Below, piece by piece: positions 5,605 to 7,389 of a stretch of 7,389 bases of DNA. Location: contig JAGBHJ010000273.1 of assembly GCA_017935525.1 (NCBI GenBank), positions 1 to 7,389 on the forward strand. Direction: 5' to 3'. The notes under the pieces are model-generated. The model was not told the DNA's origin and did not search any database. It worked only from the letters and a program-made list of their open reading frames with translations. Origin of the DNA: Clostridia bacterium (GTDB taxonomy: Bacteria; Bacillota; Clostridia; HGM11327). Position 1 is the first letter of the stretch, and each line of letters starts with the position of its first letter. The translations under genes were made by a program, and so were the position numbers.

Positions 5605-7128
5605 ATGAAATACTCAATAGGCGTTGATATTGGCACTTCCGGCACAAAAACCGTGCTTTTTGACCAATACGGCAACAAAATCACATCATCCACCGTTGAA
5701 TATCCCCTCCATCAGCCCAAAAACGGCTACGCAGAGCAGGACCCCAACGACTGGTGGAGCGCTACGGTAAAAACGATATCCGACGTGGTAACAAATTCAG
5801 CAGTAGCCCCTTGCGACATTGTTGGCATAGGCTTATCGGGGCAGATGCACGGTCTTGTTATGCTGGATGAGGACAATAAGGTCATCCGACCCTCCATAAT
5901 CTGGTGCGACCAAAGAACAGGTGCGGAATGCGCCGACATAGAAAGGCTGGTTGGCAAGGAACGACTGATACAGATCACCGCAAACCCCGCCTTGACGGGC
6001 TTTACCGCATCAAAGATAATGTGGGTAAAAAAGCACGAGCCGGAAAACTACTCCAGAACAAGGCACATACTCCTGCCAAAGGATTACGTCCGCTTTATGC
6101 TGACGGGACAATACGCAACCGAGGTATCTGACGCCAGCGGAATGCAGCTGCTGGACGTTCCCAACAGATGCTGGTCCGATGAGGTCTTGCAAAAGCTTGA
6201 TATAGATAAAGACCTTTTGGGCAAGGTGTACGAATCCGCCCAGATCACGGGCTATGTCACAAAGGAGGCAGCCCAGCTTACAGGGCTTTGTCAAGGTACA
6301 CCCGTGGTAGGCGGCGCAGGCGACAATGCGGCAGCGGCAGTAGGTATGGGTGTTGTAAGAAACGGCAGAACCTTTACCACCGTAGGCACAAGCGGCGTTG
6401 TGTTTGCGCACACAGACGATATCGTGATCGACCCCAAGGGACGTGTTCACACATTCTGTTGTGCAGTGCCAAACGCATGGCATATAATGGGCGTGACGCA
6501 AGCGGCAGGGCTCTCCCTCAGATGGTTGAGAGATACCGTCTGCACGTCAGAAATTGCCCAGGCTCAGCAAGAGGACGTTGACCCTTACGTAATAATGGAT
6601 GAGGAGGCACTCACCTCCCCCATCGGAGCAAACAAGCTATTGTATCTGCCCTACCTTATGGGTGAGCGAACACCGCACCTTGACCCCAATGCAAGAGGTT
6701 GCTTTGTGGGCTTGTCCGCAATACACAACAGAGGGGACCTTATCCGTTCCGTAATGGAGGGCGTTGCTTATTCCCTCAAGGATTGCCTTGGCGTGTTTGA
6801 CGAGATGGACGTAGCGTATAACAATATGTACCTTTGCGGAGGGGGCGCAAGAAGCAGCGTATGGCGGCGTATGCTGGCAGACGTATTTGAGGTGCCCTGC
6901 TCACGGACCTTGTCCGACGAAGGGCCTGCGCTGGGTGTCGCAATACTTGCACTTGTTGGTGCGGGAGTCTACGACAACGTCCCCGATGCCTGCGACGCTA
7001 TTGTCAAAACAAAGGACACAGTTGAAAACCATCAGCGCAATTCCGCTGATTACAAAAAATACTACAATATTTACAAAGAGCTTTACGGGCAACTAAAGCC
7101 CGCGTTTGATGCATTGGCATCGTTATAA
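5605..7128 (+). CDS. xylB: Xylulokinase (FGGY family)
   Basis: XylB phosphorylates D-xylulose with ATP to D-xylulose 5-phosphate, which enters the pentose phosphate pathway. The 507-residue length fits the family (about 480-510). Visible are the N-terminal phosphate loop DIGTSGTKT (8-16), the sugar-binding GLSGQMHG (76-83) and WCDQRT (100-105), the catalytic base D240 in GGAGDN (236-241), the second phosphate motif GTSG (261-264) and the adenine-binding GGGARS (412-417). GLSGQMHG with a WCDQRT motif favours xylulokinase over ribulo-, glycero- or gluconokinase, and the neighbouring xylA supports this. I take ATG at 5605 as the start because MKYSIGVDIGTS is the usual N-terminus. An in-frame TTG at 5590 overlaps the xylA stop and would add five residues. 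The site before the ATG is AGGTGG (5595-5600), weaker than elsewhere in the window, so translation may depend on coupling to xylA. Confidence 0.97.
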   Translation: MKYSIGVDIGTSGTKTVLFDQYGNKITSSTVEYPLHQPKNGYAEQDPNDWWSATVKTISDVVTNSAVAPCDIVGIGLSGQMHGLVMLDEDNKVIRPSIIWCDQRTGAECADIERLVGKERLIQITANPALTGFTASKIMWVKKHEPENYSRTRHILLPKDYVRFMLTGQYATEVSDASGMQLLDVPNRCWSDEVLQKLDIDKDLLGKVYESAQITGYVTKEAAQLTGLCQGTPVVGGAGDNAAAAVGMGVVRNGRTFTTVGTSGVVFAHTDDIVIDPKGRVHTFCCAVPNAWHIMGVTQAAGLSLRWLRDTVCTSEIAQAQQEDVDPYVIMDEEALTSPIGANKLLYLPYLMGERTPHLDPNARGCFVGLSAIHNRGDLIRSVMEGVAYSLKDCLGVFDEMDVAYNNMYLCGGGARSSVWRRMLADVFEVPCSRTLSDEGPALGVAILALVGAGVYDNVPDACDAIVKTKDTVENHQRNSADYKKYYNIYKELYGQLKPAFDALASL

Positions 7129-7149
7129 TATATTCAAAAGGAGATAATT

Positions 7150-7389
7150 ATGAAGAAAGTATTGATTTTTCAGGGTGGTTGGGACGGTCACGAGCCCCAG
7201 CTGGTATCAAAAAGATTCGGTAAGCTGATGGAAGAAGCAGGATACGAGGTTGAGATCTACGACACGTTGGATTGCCTTAAGGATCTTGAAAAGCTGAAGA
7301 CATATTCCCTCATCGTTGCTTGCTGGACAATGGGCGAGCTTCCCGGTGAATGCTCTCACAACGTTGCAGAGGCAGTTGCCTGCGGTGTA
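7150..7389 (+). CDS. ThuA-domain protein (partial, C-terminus beyond window)
   Basis: Eighty residues are present, beginning MKKVLIFQGGWDGHEPQ. The QGGWDGHEP segment (8-16), the following helix, EVEIYDTLD (34-42) and SLIVACWTMGE (53-63) match the N-terminal half of the ThuA domain, a class I glutamine-amidotransferase-like fold named for trehalose utilisation in Sinorhizobium; such proteins are usually around 210-250 residues. ThuA proteins commonly sit beside Gfo/Idh/MocA dehydrogenases and act in disaccharide or keto-sugar metabolism, though the chemistry is not fixed across the family. The start is ATG at 7150, with AAGGAG six bases upstream. The gene follows the xylB stop by 21 bases with no terminator, so it is likely the third gene of the xylAB operon. 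The gene just beyond the right edge would test whether this is a thuAB-like module. Confidence 0.85.
   Translation, partial: MKKVLIFQGGWDGHEPQLVSKRFGKLMEEAGYEVEIYDTLDCLKDLEKLKTYSLIVACWTMGELPGECSHNVAEAVACGV

Noticed and set aside
6010..6501. A 163-codon minus-strand open frame opposite xylB.
   Set aside because: It lies wholly inside xylB, whose motifs are intact, and its Cys/His-rich translation looks like an antisense artefact.
7124..7129. TATAAT at the xylB stop codon, considered as a promoter for the ThuA gene.
   Set aside because: There is no -35 at 16-18 bases and no TG extension; an AT-rich end of gene explains it.

Overview
The window looks like part of a sugar-utilisation region from a low-to-mid GC Gram-positive bacterium, most likely a gut-type member of the Clostridia (Ruminococcus- or Oscillospira-like). 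The basis is indirect: strong AGGAGG-type ribosome binding sites, sigma-A promoters that match consensus almost perfectly, a compact intrinsic terminator, and the gene families present. The exact taxon cannot be read from the sequence alone.

Layout. Seven protein genes in four transcription units fill almost the whole window. (1) Bases 2351 to 1 on the minus strand form a two-gene operon: a 577-residue glycoside hydrolase-like protein with a clan GH-D type (GH31/GH36-like) TIM barrel, overlapped by 4 bases with an AraM/EgsA-type sn-glycerol-1-phosphate dehydrogenase that runs off the left edge. (2) Divergent from it, 2525-3298 on the plus strand encodes an endonuclease/exonuclease/phosphatase (EEP) superfamily hydrolase and ends in a strong hairpin terminator. 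(3) Converging on that terminator is a minus-strand AraC-family regulator (3328-4131), whose stop codon lies in the terminator loop. (4) Divergent from the regulator is a plus-strand operon: xylose isomerase xylA (4277-5593), xylulokinase xylB (5605-7128) and the start of a ThuA-domain gene (7150 to the right edge).

How the genes work together. XylA and XylB convert D-xylose to D-xylulose and then to D-xylulose 5-phosphate, feeding the pentose phosphate pathway. The cupin-plus-HTH AraC regulator sits back to back with xylA. Its own promoter is a perfect consensus, whereas the xylA promoter has a perfect -10 and no recognisable -35, which suggests activation of xylAB by this regulator. The ThuA-like gene probably adds a further carbohydrate-modifying step. 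The hydrolase/AraM pair is translationally coupled and its substrate is unknown; AraM is known from the Bacillus subtilis arabinose operon, so a pentose or glycerol-glycoside context is plausible but unproven.

The core xyl locus is conventional. The least explained parts are the GH-D-like protein coupled to the glycerol-1-phosphate dehydrogenase with a divergent EEP hydrolase beside it, and the ThuA gene attached to xylAB. I see no RNA genes, CRISPR arrays, insertion sequences or phage features.
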